Part shown: positions 8,532 to 16,496 of the stretch, in pieces
Position numbering within the stretch: the first letter of the stretch is position 1
Layout: each line of letters starts with the position of its first letter
Assembly (NCBI RefSeq): GCF_001458195.1
Contig: NZ_CYPU01000074.1
Coordinates: 1-64,000, forward strand
Source: Ruegeria atlantica
GTDB taxonomy: Bacteria; Pseudomonadota; Alphaproteobacteria; Rhodobacterales; Rhodobacteraceae
Length of the DNA: 64,000 bases
Direction: 5' to 3'
Program-made: the position numbers and the translations under genes
Notes under the pieces: generated by a model
Databases searched by the model: none
The model's input: the letters and a program-made list of their open reading frames with translations, nothing else
What the model was told of the DNA's origin: nothing

Positions 8532-9242
8532 ATGTCTTCTGCCAACCGAAACCCGAACGCCCTGCCGGTTTATGTTCAGATTGCCGAGCTTTTGATCCGC
8601 GACATCGCTGCCGGTCGCCTGATTGATGGAGAGCGTTTGCCGCCCGAACGGGACCTTGCCGCGGAACTGAAGGTATCGGTAGGGACCCTGCGAAAATCGC
8701 TGGCTGAGCTAAAGAAAAAAGGGATGCTGGAGCGTATTCAGGGTTCGGGCAATTATGTACGTGAGACTGGAACGCAAAACAGCGTCTATGCAATGTTCCG
8801 ACTGGAGCTGCCTGAAGGCGGTGGGTTGCCGCGGGCGGATATCCTGTCAGTTGACCATCTGAAAAAGCCCGCAGATTTGCCGCGATTTGGTTCGTCGGAC
8901 ATGGGCTCGCGGGTGCGCCGAATGCGCTACCTGAATGATACAATTATCGCGGTCGAAGAAATCTGGCTGGATGAGTCTGCTGGTTTGATTGATCGACAGC
9001 TGCTGTCCGACTCGCTTTATCGGTACTACCAGCACCAGTTGGGATTCTGGATCACGCGTGCTGAAGACAGAGTTTCCCTCAGGATGTTGCCGGATTGGAC
9101 GCCCCCTGATTTCACTAGGTCAGCCGGAGAAACGGTTGGCTACATCGAACGGTTCAGCTGGTCGGAAAAAACCGAACCGGTTGAGTTTTCAAAAACATGG
9201 TTCGACCCGGATCGGGCCACCTATGTCCAACGACTGAAGTAA
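8532..9242 (+). CDS. GntR-family regulator with UTRA effector domain
   Basis: A 236-residue regulator. Residues about 10-75 form the GntR winged helix (LPPERDLAAELKVSVGTLRKSLAELKKKGMLERIQGSG in pieces), and the C-terminal part is a UTRA small-molecule domain of the HutC subfamily. ATG 8532 is preferred over an in-frame start at 8448 because the latter would put the operator repeats inside the gene. It stands divergent from the TRAP/monooxygenase operon and 12 bases before the Gfo/Idh gene, so it probably represses the cluster until a sugar-sulfonate or its metabolite binds. The effector identity is inferred. Confidence 0.85.
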   Translation: MSSANRNPNALPVYVQIAELLIRDIAAGRLIDGERLPPERDLAAELKVSVGTLRKSLAELKKKGMLERIQGSGNYVRETGTQNSVYAMFRLELPEGGGLPRADILSVDHLKKPADLPRFGSSDMGSRVRRMRYLNDTIIAVEEIWLDESAGLIDRQLLSDSLYRYYQHQLGFWITRAEDRVSLRMLPDWTPPDFTRSAGETVGYIERFSWSEKTEPVEFSKTWFDPDRATYVQRLK

Positions 9243-9254
9243 AAGGAACTGCGT

Positions 9255-10352
9255 ATGACCCGGACCATTCACTACGGGCTGATCGGATGCGGTATGATGG
9301 GGCAGGAACACCTGCACAATATTGCCCTGCTGGACGACACGCGCGTTTCAGCGATTTTTGAGCCTGACGCCGAGATGGCGAAGGCAGCGCAGGCGATTGC
9401 GCCTGATGCGGTGATGGTGTCTTCGGTCAAGGACTTGCTGGCGGTCAAAGATCTGGACTGCGTTGTCATCGTCAGCCCCAATCATGTGCACGTGGATCAG
9501 ATCGAAGAAATCGCCCGGACGCGTCCCTTGCCGTTGCTGGTCGAAAAACCACTGTTCACCGATCCTGCAGATGTCGTGCGGCTAGAAGTGATCCTGCGCG
9601 ACTATCCCCACCCGATCTGGGTTGCGATGGAATACCGCTATATGCCGCCCATTGCTGCGCTGATTGCTGAGGCTGAGGCCACGGGCGGCGTTAAGATGCT
9701 GTCGATCCGCGAGCATCGGTTTCCGTTTCTGGAAAAGGTCGGGAATTGGAACCGGTTCACCCGGAATACCGGCGGAACATTTGTCGAGAAGTGCTGCCAT
9801 TTCTTCGACCTGATGCGTTTGATCCTGCAATCCGATCCGGTTCGCGTCACAGCCAGCGGCGGGCAGGCGGTCAACCATCTGGATGAGGACTATGAGGGCG
9901 AAACGCCCGATATCCTTGACCATGGCTATGTCATTGTGGACTTCGCCTCGGGCGCGCGTGCGATGCTAGAGCTGTGCATGTTTGCCGAGGGATCACGGTA
10001 TCAAGAGGAAATCTCGGCCGTTGGGCCAGACGCTAAGATCGAAGCGTTGGTGCCAGGGCCGGGGCGGTTCTGGCCGGAACATCTTGGCACACCGCCGGTC
10101 CCGCAGATCATTGTCAGCCCACGCGCCCCAAAAGGTCCGGTCACCAAAGAGATCCCCGTCGATCCGCGCCTTTTGGCCGCCGGGGACCACAATGGTTCAA
10201 CTTTCTACCAACATCAGGGTTTCTTAGCTGTGCTACGAGGCGAAAAGGCACAACCTGACGTCACCCTGAACGATGGCCTTTGGGCCGTGCGCATCGGTTT
10301 GGCGGCGCAACAGGCATTGGAAACCGGAGAGACTGTGCGCCTCTCGTCTTGA
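9255..10352 (+). CDS. Gfo/Idh/MocA family protein, candidate NAD-dependent sulfoquinovosidase
   Basis: The 365-residue protein has an N-terminal Rossmann fold (GLIGCGMMGQEHLHNI), the family EKP motif (VEKPLFT) and a C-terminal Gfo/Idh domain with GGTFVEKCCHFFDLMRL carrying the usual active-site histidine. AAGGAA precedes the ATG, and it is co-directional with gntR 12 bases upstream. Most relatives are NAD-dependent sugar dehydrogenases, but some use NAD for glycoside hydrolysis. One such family (GH188, SqgA) was reported as sulfoquinovosidases in clusters without a classical GH31 enzyme, including Roseobacter clusters. No GH31 gene is present here, so this gene is the natural candidate. A plain sugar or inositol dehydrogenase is the alternative. 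Confidence 0.7.
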   Translation: MTRTIHYGLIGCGMMGQEHLHNIALLDDTRVSAIFEPDAEMAKAAQAIAPDAVMVSSVKDLLAVKDLDCVVIVSPNHVHVDQIEEIARTRPLPLLVEKPLFTDPADVVRLEVILRDYPHPIWVAMEYRYMPPIAALIAEAEATGGVKMLSIREHRFPFLEKVGNWNRFTRNTGGTFVEKCCHFFDLMRLILQSDPVRVTASGGQAVNHLDEDYEGETPDILDHGYVIVDFASGARAMLELCMFAEGSRYQEEISAVGPDAKIEALVPGPGRFWPEHLGTPPVPQIIVSPRAPKGPVTKEIPVDPRLLAAGDHNGSTFYQHQGFLAVLRGEKAQPDVTLNDGLWAVRIGLAAQQALETGETVRLSS

Positions 10353-10388
10353 TGCCGATAGGAAACCCGCGTTCCAGATACGCACATA

Positions 10389-10424
10389 ATCGGGTGTCGT
10401 TTTTGGCACCCGATGCGTCTTTTC
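10389..10424 (+). terminator. hairpin after the Gfo/Idh gene
   Basis: A 10-bp stem (ATCGGGTGTC with GGCACCCGAT, one G-T pair) and a GTTTTT loop are followed by GCGTCTTTT. It begins 37 bases after the Gfo/Idh stop. It probably terminates that transcript, but it could also be the first element of the serC leader. Confidence 0.6.
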
Positions 10425-10466
10425 CGCTTGCTGGGCGTCGTTCGAGGCAATAGCTCTGTTCGTGGG

Positions 10467-10511
10467 ACACCCCTCCCCAACGAGGGGCGTGTATCTGTAA
10501 GGGTAATACAC
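10467..10511 (+). promoter_or_regulatory. serC leader RNA with mutually exclusive hairpins
   Basis: Hairpin A pairs ACAC+CCCTC (10467-10475) with GAGGG...GTGT (10482-10492). Hairpin B pairs GTGTAT (10489-10494) with ATACAC (10506-10511) immediately before the ATG, leaving the AAGGG ribosome site in its loop. The two share bases 10489-10492, so only one can form. A structured serC leader upstream of serC-serA is a described motif in alphaproteobacteria; the assignment here rests on position and pairing only. Confidence 0.6.
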
Positions 10512-11666
10512 ATGAGCATTAAAAAACCGGCAACGCGGCCGGCAAATCCGCGTTTCTCCTCAGGCCCCTGCGCCAAACCCCCCACATTTGATCTGACCAA
10601 ACTGGCCGATGCCGCGCTGGGCCGGTCGCACCGTGCTGCGGTCGGCAAGGACAAGCTGAAGGCCGCGATCGAAGGCACGCGCGAAGTGCTGGGCATTCCG
10701 GCGGATTACAAAATCGGCATTGTTCCCGCCTCGGACACGGGCGCGGTCGAGATGGCCCTGTGGTCGCTGTTGGGCGAACGGAAGGTCGAGATGCTGGCCT
10801 GGGAGAGCTTTGGTGCCGGTTGGGTGACCGACGTTGTCAAACAACTGAAGATCGACGCCGAGGTGAAGACAGCGGATTACGGTCAGATTGTCGATCTGGC
10901 CTCGGTCGATTTCGCCAATGACGTGGTGTTTACGTGGAATGGCACGACCTCGGGCGTGCGGGTTCCGAACGGCGACTGGATCGCCGATGGTCGTCAGGGT
11001 CTGACGATCTGCGATGCGACCTCGGCGGCCTTTGCGATGGACCTGCCCTGGGACAAGCTGGATGTGACCACGTTCAGCTGGCAGAAGGTTCTGGGTGGTG
11101 AGGCCGCGCATGGGATGCTGATCCTGTCGCCCCACGCGGTTGAACGGTTGGAAAGCTACACCCCTGCTTGGCCATTGCCCAAGATTTTCCGCCTGACCAA
11201 AGGCGGCAAGCTGATCGACGGTATCTTTACCGGGGCCACGATCAACACGCCTTCCATGCTGGCGGTTGAGGATTACCTATTCGCCTTGGACTGGGCGCGC
11301 TCGGTCGGAGGGCTTGAGGGCCTGATCGCCCGTGCTGATGCCAATGCCGGTGCTGTGCACGCGTTCTGCGACCAGAATGACTGGATTGCCAACCTGGCCG
11401 AGGATGCAGCAACGCAGTCGAACACGTCCGTGTGCCTGAAATTCACTGACGCACGCATTCAGAACGGTGCAACATTCGCCAAAGCTGTGGCCAAGCGGCT
11501 TGAGGCTGAGAATATCGCATTGGATATCGGCGCCTATCGAGACGCACCCGCAGGCCTGCGCATCTGGTGCGGTGGCACGGTTGAAACCTCGGATATCGAG
11601 GCGATGTTGCCCTGGCTGGCATGGGTCTTTGAGGCCGAGATCGTGGCGCAGACAGAAGCTGCCTGA
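10512..11666 (+). CDS. serC: phosphoserine aminotransferase
   Basis: PLP enzyme converting 3-phosphohydroxypyruvate and glutamate to phosphoserine, the second step of serine synthesis; it also acts in pyridoxal phosphate synthesis. At 384 residues it is the long alphaproteobacterial type. [11 protein letters not shown] marks the N-terminus, and the PLP lysine lies in [15 protein letters not shown]. The ATG at 10512 fits an AAGGG site and the family start; an in-frame start at 10413 would run through the leader RNA. serA follows 58 bases downstream across a hairpin. Confidence 0.95.
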   Translation: MSIKKPATRPANPRFSSGPCAKPPTFDLTKLADAALGRSHRAAVGKDKLKAAIEGTREVLGIPADYKIGIVPASDTGAVEMALWSLLGERKVEMLAWESFGAGWVTDVVKQLKIDAEVKTADYGQIVDLASVDFANDVVFTWNGTTSGVRVPNGDWIADGRQGLTICDATSAAFAMDLPWDKLDVTTFSWQKVLGGEAAHGMLILSPHAVERLESYTPAWPLPKIFRLTKGGKLIDGIFTGATINTPSMLAVEDYLFALDWARSVGGLEGLIARADANAGAVHAFCDQNDWIANLAEDAATQSNTSVCLKFTDARIQNGATFAKAVAKRLEAENIALDIGAYRDAPAGLRIWCGGTVETSDIEAMLPWLAWVFEAEIVAQTEAA

Positions 11667-11676
11667 CCCTTTTTAC

Positions 11677-11701
11677 CGGGCCGTCTCAGGCCCGCATTTT
11701 T
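11677..11701 (+). terminator. terminator-like hairpin between serC and serA
   Basis: A perfect 6-bp GC stem (CGGGCC/GGCCCG) with a six-base loop is followed by CATTTTT. It lies 10 bases after the serC stop and 23 bases before serA. It would terminate some transcripts and set a serC:serA ratio, or mark serA as separately promoted. Confidence 0.7.
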
Positions 11702-11724
11702 CATGACATTCAAGGACCACAAAC

Positions 11725-13320
11725 ATGGCCCCCAAAGTACTCGTATCCGACAAACTCAGCGAAACCGCCGTGCAGATCTTCCGCGACCGCGGCATCGACG
11801 TGGATTTCATGCCCGATCTGGGCAAGGACAAGGACAAGCTGGCCGAGCTGATTGGCCAGTATGATGGTCTCGCCATCCGTTCGGCCACCAAGGTTACGCC
11901 GACCTTGCTGGAAAAAGCCCACAATCTAAAAGTGATCGGTCGCGCTGGTATCGGCACCGACAATGTCGACAAGGATGCCGCGTCGAAAAAGGGTGTGATC
12001 GTCATGAACACGCCGTTTGGCAACATGATCACCACGGCCGAACACGCTATCGCGATGATGTTCGCCGTTGCGCGGCAAATCCCCGAGGCCAGCACTTCGA
12101 CCCATGCGGGCAAGTGGGAAAAGTCCAAGTTCATGGGGATCGAGCTGACCAACAAGACTCTTGGCGTCATTGGCGCGGGCAACATTGGCGGTATTGTCTG
12201 TGAACGCGCGCTGGGCCTGAAAATGAAGGTCGTCGCCTACGATCCCTTTCTTGGCGAAGAGAAAGCCGCCAAGATGGGTGTCGAAAAGGTCGAGCTGGAC
12301 GAATTGCTGGCCCGCGCCGATTTCATCACACTGCACGTACCACTGACCGACCAGACGCGCAATATCCTGAGCCGTGAAAACCTGGATAAGACCAAGCCGG
12401 GTGTACGCATCGTCAACTGCGCCCGTGGCGGTCTGGTCGACGAAGAGGCGCTGGCCGAGATGCTGCAATCCGGCCATGTTGCAGGGGCCGCGTTTGATGT
12501 GTTCAAAGAAGAACCGGCAAATGACAATCCGCTGTTCAACTTGCCGAACGTCGTGTGCACGCCGCACCTTGGTGCTGCAACGACCGAAGCGCAGGAAAAT
12601 GTTGCCCTGCAGGTGGCTGAACAGATCTCGAACTATCTGCTGACTGGCGCGGTGGAAAACGCGCTGAACATGCCCAGCGTCACCGCCGAAGAAGCCAAGG
12701 TCATGGGCCCTTGGATCAAGCTGGCCGGTCATCTGGGTAGTTTTATTGGTCAGATGACCGATGAACCGGTTAAGGCAATCAACATCCTGTATGACGGTGT
12801 CGCGGCTGAGATGAACCTGGCTGCCCTGAACTGCGCCGTGGTTGCCGGGATCATGAAAAAGTTCAACCCGGAAGTGAACATGGTGTCAGCCCCGGTTGTA
12901 GCGAAAGAGCGCGGGATTCAGCTATCGACCACCAATCAGGACAAGACCGGTGTCTTTGACGGCTACATCAAGGTGACTGTAGTAACCGATAAGCGCGAAC
13001 GCTCGATCGGGGGTACGGTTTTCAGCGATGGCAAACCACGCTTTATCCAGATCAAAGGCATCAATATCGACGCCGAAGTCGGTGCCCATATGCTCTATAC
13101 CACCAACGAAGACGTTCCGGGCATCATCGGCGCGCTGGGTCAGACCATGGGCGAGAACGACGTGAACATCGCTAACTTTACGCTAGGCCGTGCCGAAGCG
13201 GGCGGAGAAGCGATTGCTTTGCTGTACGTGGACGAACCTGTTCCGGCCGAAGCGCGGGCGAAACTGGCGGAAACGGGGCTATTCACTCAGATCAAACCGC
13301 TGGAATTTGACGTAGCATAA
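11725..13320 (+). CDS. serA: D-3-phosphoglycerate dehydrogenase
   Basis: The 531-residue enzyme oxidises 3-phosphoglycerate to 3-phosphohydroxypyruvate with NAD, the first step of serine synthesis. The NAD-binding GVIGAGNIGG lies at residues 147-156, the catalytic Arg and Glu fall in NCARGGLVDE and FDVFKEEP, and the His in TPHLGA. A long C-terminal extension holds the intervening domain and an ACT domain (HMLYTTNEDVPGIIGALG), so this is the long form and probably serine-responsive. AAGGA precedes the ATG. It follows serC in the same direction. Confidence 0.97.
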   Translation: MAPKVLVSDKLSETAVQIFRDRGIDVDFMPDLGKDKDKLAELIGQYDGLAIRSATKVTPTLLEKAHNLKVIGRAGIGTDNVDKDAASKKGVIVMNTPFGNMITTAEHAIAMMFAVARQIPEASTSTHAGKWEKSKFMGIELTNKTLGVIGAGNIGGIVCERALGLKMKVVAYDPFLGEEKAAKMGVEKVELDELLARADFITLHVPLTDQTRNILSRENLDKTKPGVRIVNCARGGLVDEEALAEMLQSGHVAGAAFDVFKEEPANDNPLFNLPNVVCTPHLGAATTEAQENVALQVAEQISNYLLTGAVENALNMPSVTAEEAKVMGPWIKLAGHLGSFIGQMTDEPVKAINILYDGVAAEMNLAALNCAVVAGIMKKFNPEVNMVSAPVVAKERGIQLSTTNQDKTGVFDGYIKVTVVTDKRERSIGGTVFSDGKPRFIQIKGINIDAEVGAHMLYTTNEDVPGIIGALGQTMGENDVNIANFTLGRAEAGGEAIALLYVDEPVPAEARAKLAETGLFTQIKPLEFDVA

Positions 13321-13349
13321 GATTCTGTCCGAAAATTGTGACCTTGGCG

Positions 13350-13386
13350 ATGCCCGTGCAAAAAATGTGCGGGCATTGTCTTTTTT
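13350..13386 (+). terminator. intrinsic terminator of serA
   Basis: The stem ATGCCCG/CGGGCAT (inner pairs extend it to about ten) is followed by TGTC and a TTTTTT run, 29 bases after the serA stop. Confidence 0.9.
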
Positions 13387-13438
13387 CTGCAACCGAGTTG
13401 TTGCACAAAGTGACTGACATATTCCAAGAGGTAGCGTT

Positions 13439-14176
13439 TTGAGCATCCCAATTTACGCGGTCGGCGATATCCATGGGCAAATGGGCATGCTGCAAAACGC
13501 GCTATCCCGGATCGAGGCGGATGGCGGGCCGGATGCGCGTGTTGTCTTTCTTGGGGACTATGTGGATCGTGGCCCGAACAGCCGGGAGGTTCTGGATCTG
13601 CTGATCGAAGGGCGCAAGGCGGGGCGGAACTGGGTCATGGCCAAAGGCAACCATGACAGGATGATGGTCCGTTTCGTGCAGGATTGCGAGATCGCAGACA
13701 AGCAGTTGCCGATCACTTTGAACTGGCTGAATCCCCGGCTTGGGGGCCAAGAGACGCTGGCATCCTACGGTGTCGAGGTCACGGACAATGACCGGATCTT
13801 TCAGGTTCACGAACGGGCCTGCGCCGCTGTGCCGCCGGAACATTTGGATTTTATCAATGCTCTGCCTGCCTATCATCAAGAGGGTGAGCTTTTGTTCGTT
13901 CACGCGGGCATCCGACCTGGTATCCCCTTGGCGCAGCAATCCGAGGATGATCTGGTTTGGATACGACAAGAGTTCTTAATCGAATCCAGCCCGTACCCTT
14001 GGCTGATCGTGCATGGGCACACACCCGTGGATACGGCGGAGCATTGCGGCAATCGTGTCAATCTGGACGCAGGGGCAGGTTATGGTCGACCACTGGCCAC
14101 AGCAGTGTTCGAAGGGCGTCAGTGCTGGTTGCTGACGGAGGCCGGCCGGGTCCCGTTAGAGCCTAATCCGCGGTAA
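13439..14176 (+). CDS. serine/threonine-type metallophosphatase (calcineurin-like)
   Basis: A 245-residue phosphoesterase with all metal-ligand motifs in order: GDIHG (residues 9-13), GDYVDRGPNS, GNHDRM, VHAG and HGHTP. This matches the bacterial PPP family, which dephosphorylates proteins or small phosphoesters such as diadenosine tetraphosphate. The start is TTG 13439, with AGAGG about eight bases upstream, because the next homologous residues (SIPIYAVGD) follow at once. It stands alone between the serA terminator and the convergent matB gene. The substrate cannot be read from the sequence. Confidence 0.88.
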   Translation: MSIPIYAVGDIHGQMGMLQNALSRIEADGGPDARVVFLGDYVDRGPNSREVLDLLIEGRKAGRNWVMAKGNHDRMMVRFVQDCEIADKQLPITLNWLNPRLGGQETLASYGVEVTDNDRIFQVHERACAAVPPEHLDFINALPAYHQEGELLFVHAGIRPGIPLAQQSEDDLVWIRQEFLIESSPYPWLIVHGHTPVDTAEHCGNRVNLDAGAGYGRPLATAVFEGRQCWLLTEAGRVPLEPNPR

Positions 14177-15680
14177 ACATATCTTTGTAAAGCTCGCGCA
14201 AGGCGTTCTTTTGCACTTTCCCCATGGTGTTTCGGGGCAGTTCATTCAGCACGATCAGTTGGCTGGGGTGTTTGAACCGCGCCAGTTGGTTCTGAACGCG
14301 GGCCATAATGGCATCAAGGTCAGGCGCTCGGCCCGGTTCTGCAACCAGAATACCCAGAACGGTTTCGCCGAAATCAGCGTGTGGCACGCCAATTACGGCG
14401 CTTTCCAGCACACCGGGCTGGTCGTCCAGCACCAGTTCGACCTCCTTGGGGTAGATGTTGAACCCGCCCGAAATGATCAGGTCCTTGCCGCGACCCACGA
14501 TGTGTACGTAACCATCCACGTCCACGCGCCCGAGATCACCGGTGATAAAGAACCCGTCTTCGCGCAATTCCGCGGCGGTTTTTTCGGGCATTTGCCAATA
14601 ACCTTCGAAGACGTTTGGTCCGCGCACTTCGATCATTCCTATCTCGCCTTGCGGTAATGCCTCGCCGGTTTCAGGGTTGGTTACCTTTAGTTCGACACCC
14701 GGCAGCGGGAACCCGACAGTTCCTGCGCGACGTTCACCGTCATAGGGGTTCGAGGTGTTCATATTGGTTTCTGTCATCCCATAGCGTTCCAGGATGCGGT
14801 GTCCGGTCCGGTCCTCGAACCGTTCATGCGTCTCGGCCAGCAGGGGGGCCGAACCCGAGATGAACAGCCGCATGTGCCCGGCCAGATCACCGGTGAACCG
14901 ATCATCCGCCAGCAATCGGGTATAGAAGGTCGGCACGCCCATCATCGAGGTCGCATTGGGCATCAGGCGCAGGACATCATCCAGATCAAACTTCGGCAGA
15001 AAGATCATCGAACCGCCCGAAGCCAGAATAACGTTCGTCGCTACAAACAGCCCGTGGGTATGAAAGATCGGCAAGGGGTGCAGCAGCACATCATCCAGCG
15101 TAAACCGCCATTCGTCCACCAGCGTCTCGGCATTGGACAGCAGGTTGGCTTGCGTCAGCATCGCGCCTTTGGAGCGCCCGGTCGTGCCAGAGGTGTAGAG
15201 GAATGCGGCAAGATCACCTTCGGTTCGCTTGACTGGTTCGAAGGCAGGAAGCATACCCAATGCCCGCCGCATCAAGCTGCCCGACCCATCTGCGTTGAGC
15301 GTCTCTAACCTTGCGTTTTGCGCCTCGGCGATAGGCGTCAGTTCCGCTTGTTTGGCGGCATCGCAAACCACCAGCGCAGCCCCACTGTTTTTGATGAAAT
15401 AGCTGAGCTCGCCGGATGTATAGGCGGTATTCAGCGGCAAAAAAATCAATCCGGTTTGGGCGCAAGCCGCGTAGAGCGCCAGCGCTTCTGGTGACTTTTC
15501 CACCTGAACAGCAACTCGGTCTCCGGGCTCAAGCTCGTACCCGTTCAACGCGTTAGCGATTCGGGCTGCCGTGTCCAGAAAAGCCGCGTGGGTAATGGTC
15601 TGGCCGTCGGGCAGAAGAAGGAAAGGCGTATCCTTGCCTGCATGGATGCCAAACAACCGATCATAGAGTGGGTTACCCAT
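14163..15680 (-). CDS. matB: malonyl-CoA synthetase
   Basis: The 505-residue adenylate-forming enzyme joins malonate to CoA with ATP. It has the AMP-binding motif LYTSGTTGRSKGAM, the GYWQMPEKT and FFITGDLGRVD motifs, and the C-terminal catalytic lysine in LPRNTMGKVQKN. The stretch HTHGLFVATNVIL and the ERYGMTETNMNTSNPYDG block match characterised MatB proteins closely. AAGGAA lies upstream of the ATG. Its 3' end overlaps the convergent phosphatase by 14 bases. No malonate transporter or decarboxylase is beside it. Confidence 0.9.
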   Translation of the reverse strand: MGNPLYDRLFGIHAGKDTPFLLLPDGQTITHAAFLDTAARIANALNGYELEPGDRVAVQVEKSPEALALYAACAQTGLIFLPLNTAYTSGELSYFIKNSGAALVVCDAAKQAELTPIAEAQNARLETLNADGSGSLMRRALGMLPAFEPVKRTEGDLAAFLYTSGTTGRSKGAMLTQANLLSNAETLVDEWRFTLDDVLLHPLPIFHTHGLFVATNVILASGGSMIFLPKFDLDDVLRLMPNATSMMGVPTFYTRLLADDRFTGDLAGHMRLFISGSAPLLAETHERFEDRTGHRILERYGMTETNMNTSNPYDGERRAGTVGFPLPGVELKVTNPETGEALPQGEIGMIEVRGPNVFEGYWQMPEKTAAELREDGFFITGDLGRVDVDGYVHIVGRGKDLIISGGFNIYPKEVELVLDDQPGVLESAVIGVPHADFGETVLGILVAEPGRAPDLDAIMARVQNQLARFKHPSQLIVLNELPRNTMGKVQKNALRELYKDMFTAD

Positions 15681-15762
15681 CCCATATTTCCTTCGCGCAG
15701 GATCAGAATACGCTGAATCTGGCGTGGATTAGGGACACGGTAAAGCAGAAATCGCGGTCAGC

Positions 15763-16467
15763 TCAGAACTGAGTGGTCATCCGGTACCCTGCGGCGAAGT
15801 ACATCTTTGCAAAGGTGACAGGCTCGCCCTCAAGCCATGTGATCCGTTCGCCCGTGAACACCGGCTCGCCGATGGGCAGATCCAGGAATGCGGCCACCGA
15901 GTCATCGGCGCGACTGGCCAGGAAACTCAGCTCGACATTGGTGAAGGGAACGGTCTGTATAAGCCATTCATTCGGGCCTATTGAGGCGAAGTCCGCATTC
16001 ACCACCTGCGGAACCGAGTCTATAACGATCCACCGGTCTTCGTATTGAAACGGAGTATTGCCGTTAAAATGCATGCAGCGAACATGCATCACGCGTTGGT
16101 CCGGTTTCAGCGCCAGTCTTGCGCAAAGCCATTCGGGCGCTCGCTCGGCAACAGACGAGACCAGCGCATAGCGATAGATTCCGCCCAACGCCTCAACCTC
16201 GTCCCGCACCTTGGGTATCGTGAAACGGGCCTGCCTTTGCGGCGCGCTTAGAACCCGTGTACCGGCTTTGCGACGACGTTCCAGAAATCCTTCGTCCGCC
16301 AGCTCTCGCATTGCGCGGTTCACGGTCGTTCTGGTGCACGAGAATTCGACGGCCAGGTCCTGCTCGTTGGGCAGCAGCGAATCCGGCTGCCACTCACCCG
16401 ACCGAATGCGCGCCAGCACGGTTTCCTTAATGTCCCTGTAGCTGGTGGTTTCGTTAGATTGGGTCAT
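15763..16467 (-). CDS. hutC: histidine utilisation repressor
   Basis: The 234-residue GntR/UTRA regulator has an N-terminal winged helix (LLPNEQDLAVEFSCTRTTVNRAMREL in pieces) and a C-terminal UTRA domain that in HutC binds urocanate. ATG 16467 is chosen because AGAGG lies upstream and homology begins there; an in-frame start at 16638 would overlap hutF. It is transcribed after hutF, 29 bases downstream, and both diverge from hutI-H-G-U. It is expected to repress both arms until urocanate accumulates. Confidence 0.92.
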   Translation of the reverse strand: MTQSNETTSYRDIKETVLARIRSGEWQPDSLLPNEQDLAVEFSCTRTTVNRAMRELADEGFLERRRKAGTRVLSAPQRQARFTIPKVRDEVEALGGIYRYALVSSVAERAPEWLCARLALKPDQRVMHVRCMHFNGNTPFQYEDRWIVIDSVPQVVNADFASIGPNEWLIQTVPFTNVELSFLASRADDSVAAFLDLPIGEPVFTGERITWLEGEPVTFAKMYFAAGYRMTTQF

Positions 16468-16496
16468 GGTGCCTCTGGTTACCTGAGTAGGTGCGT

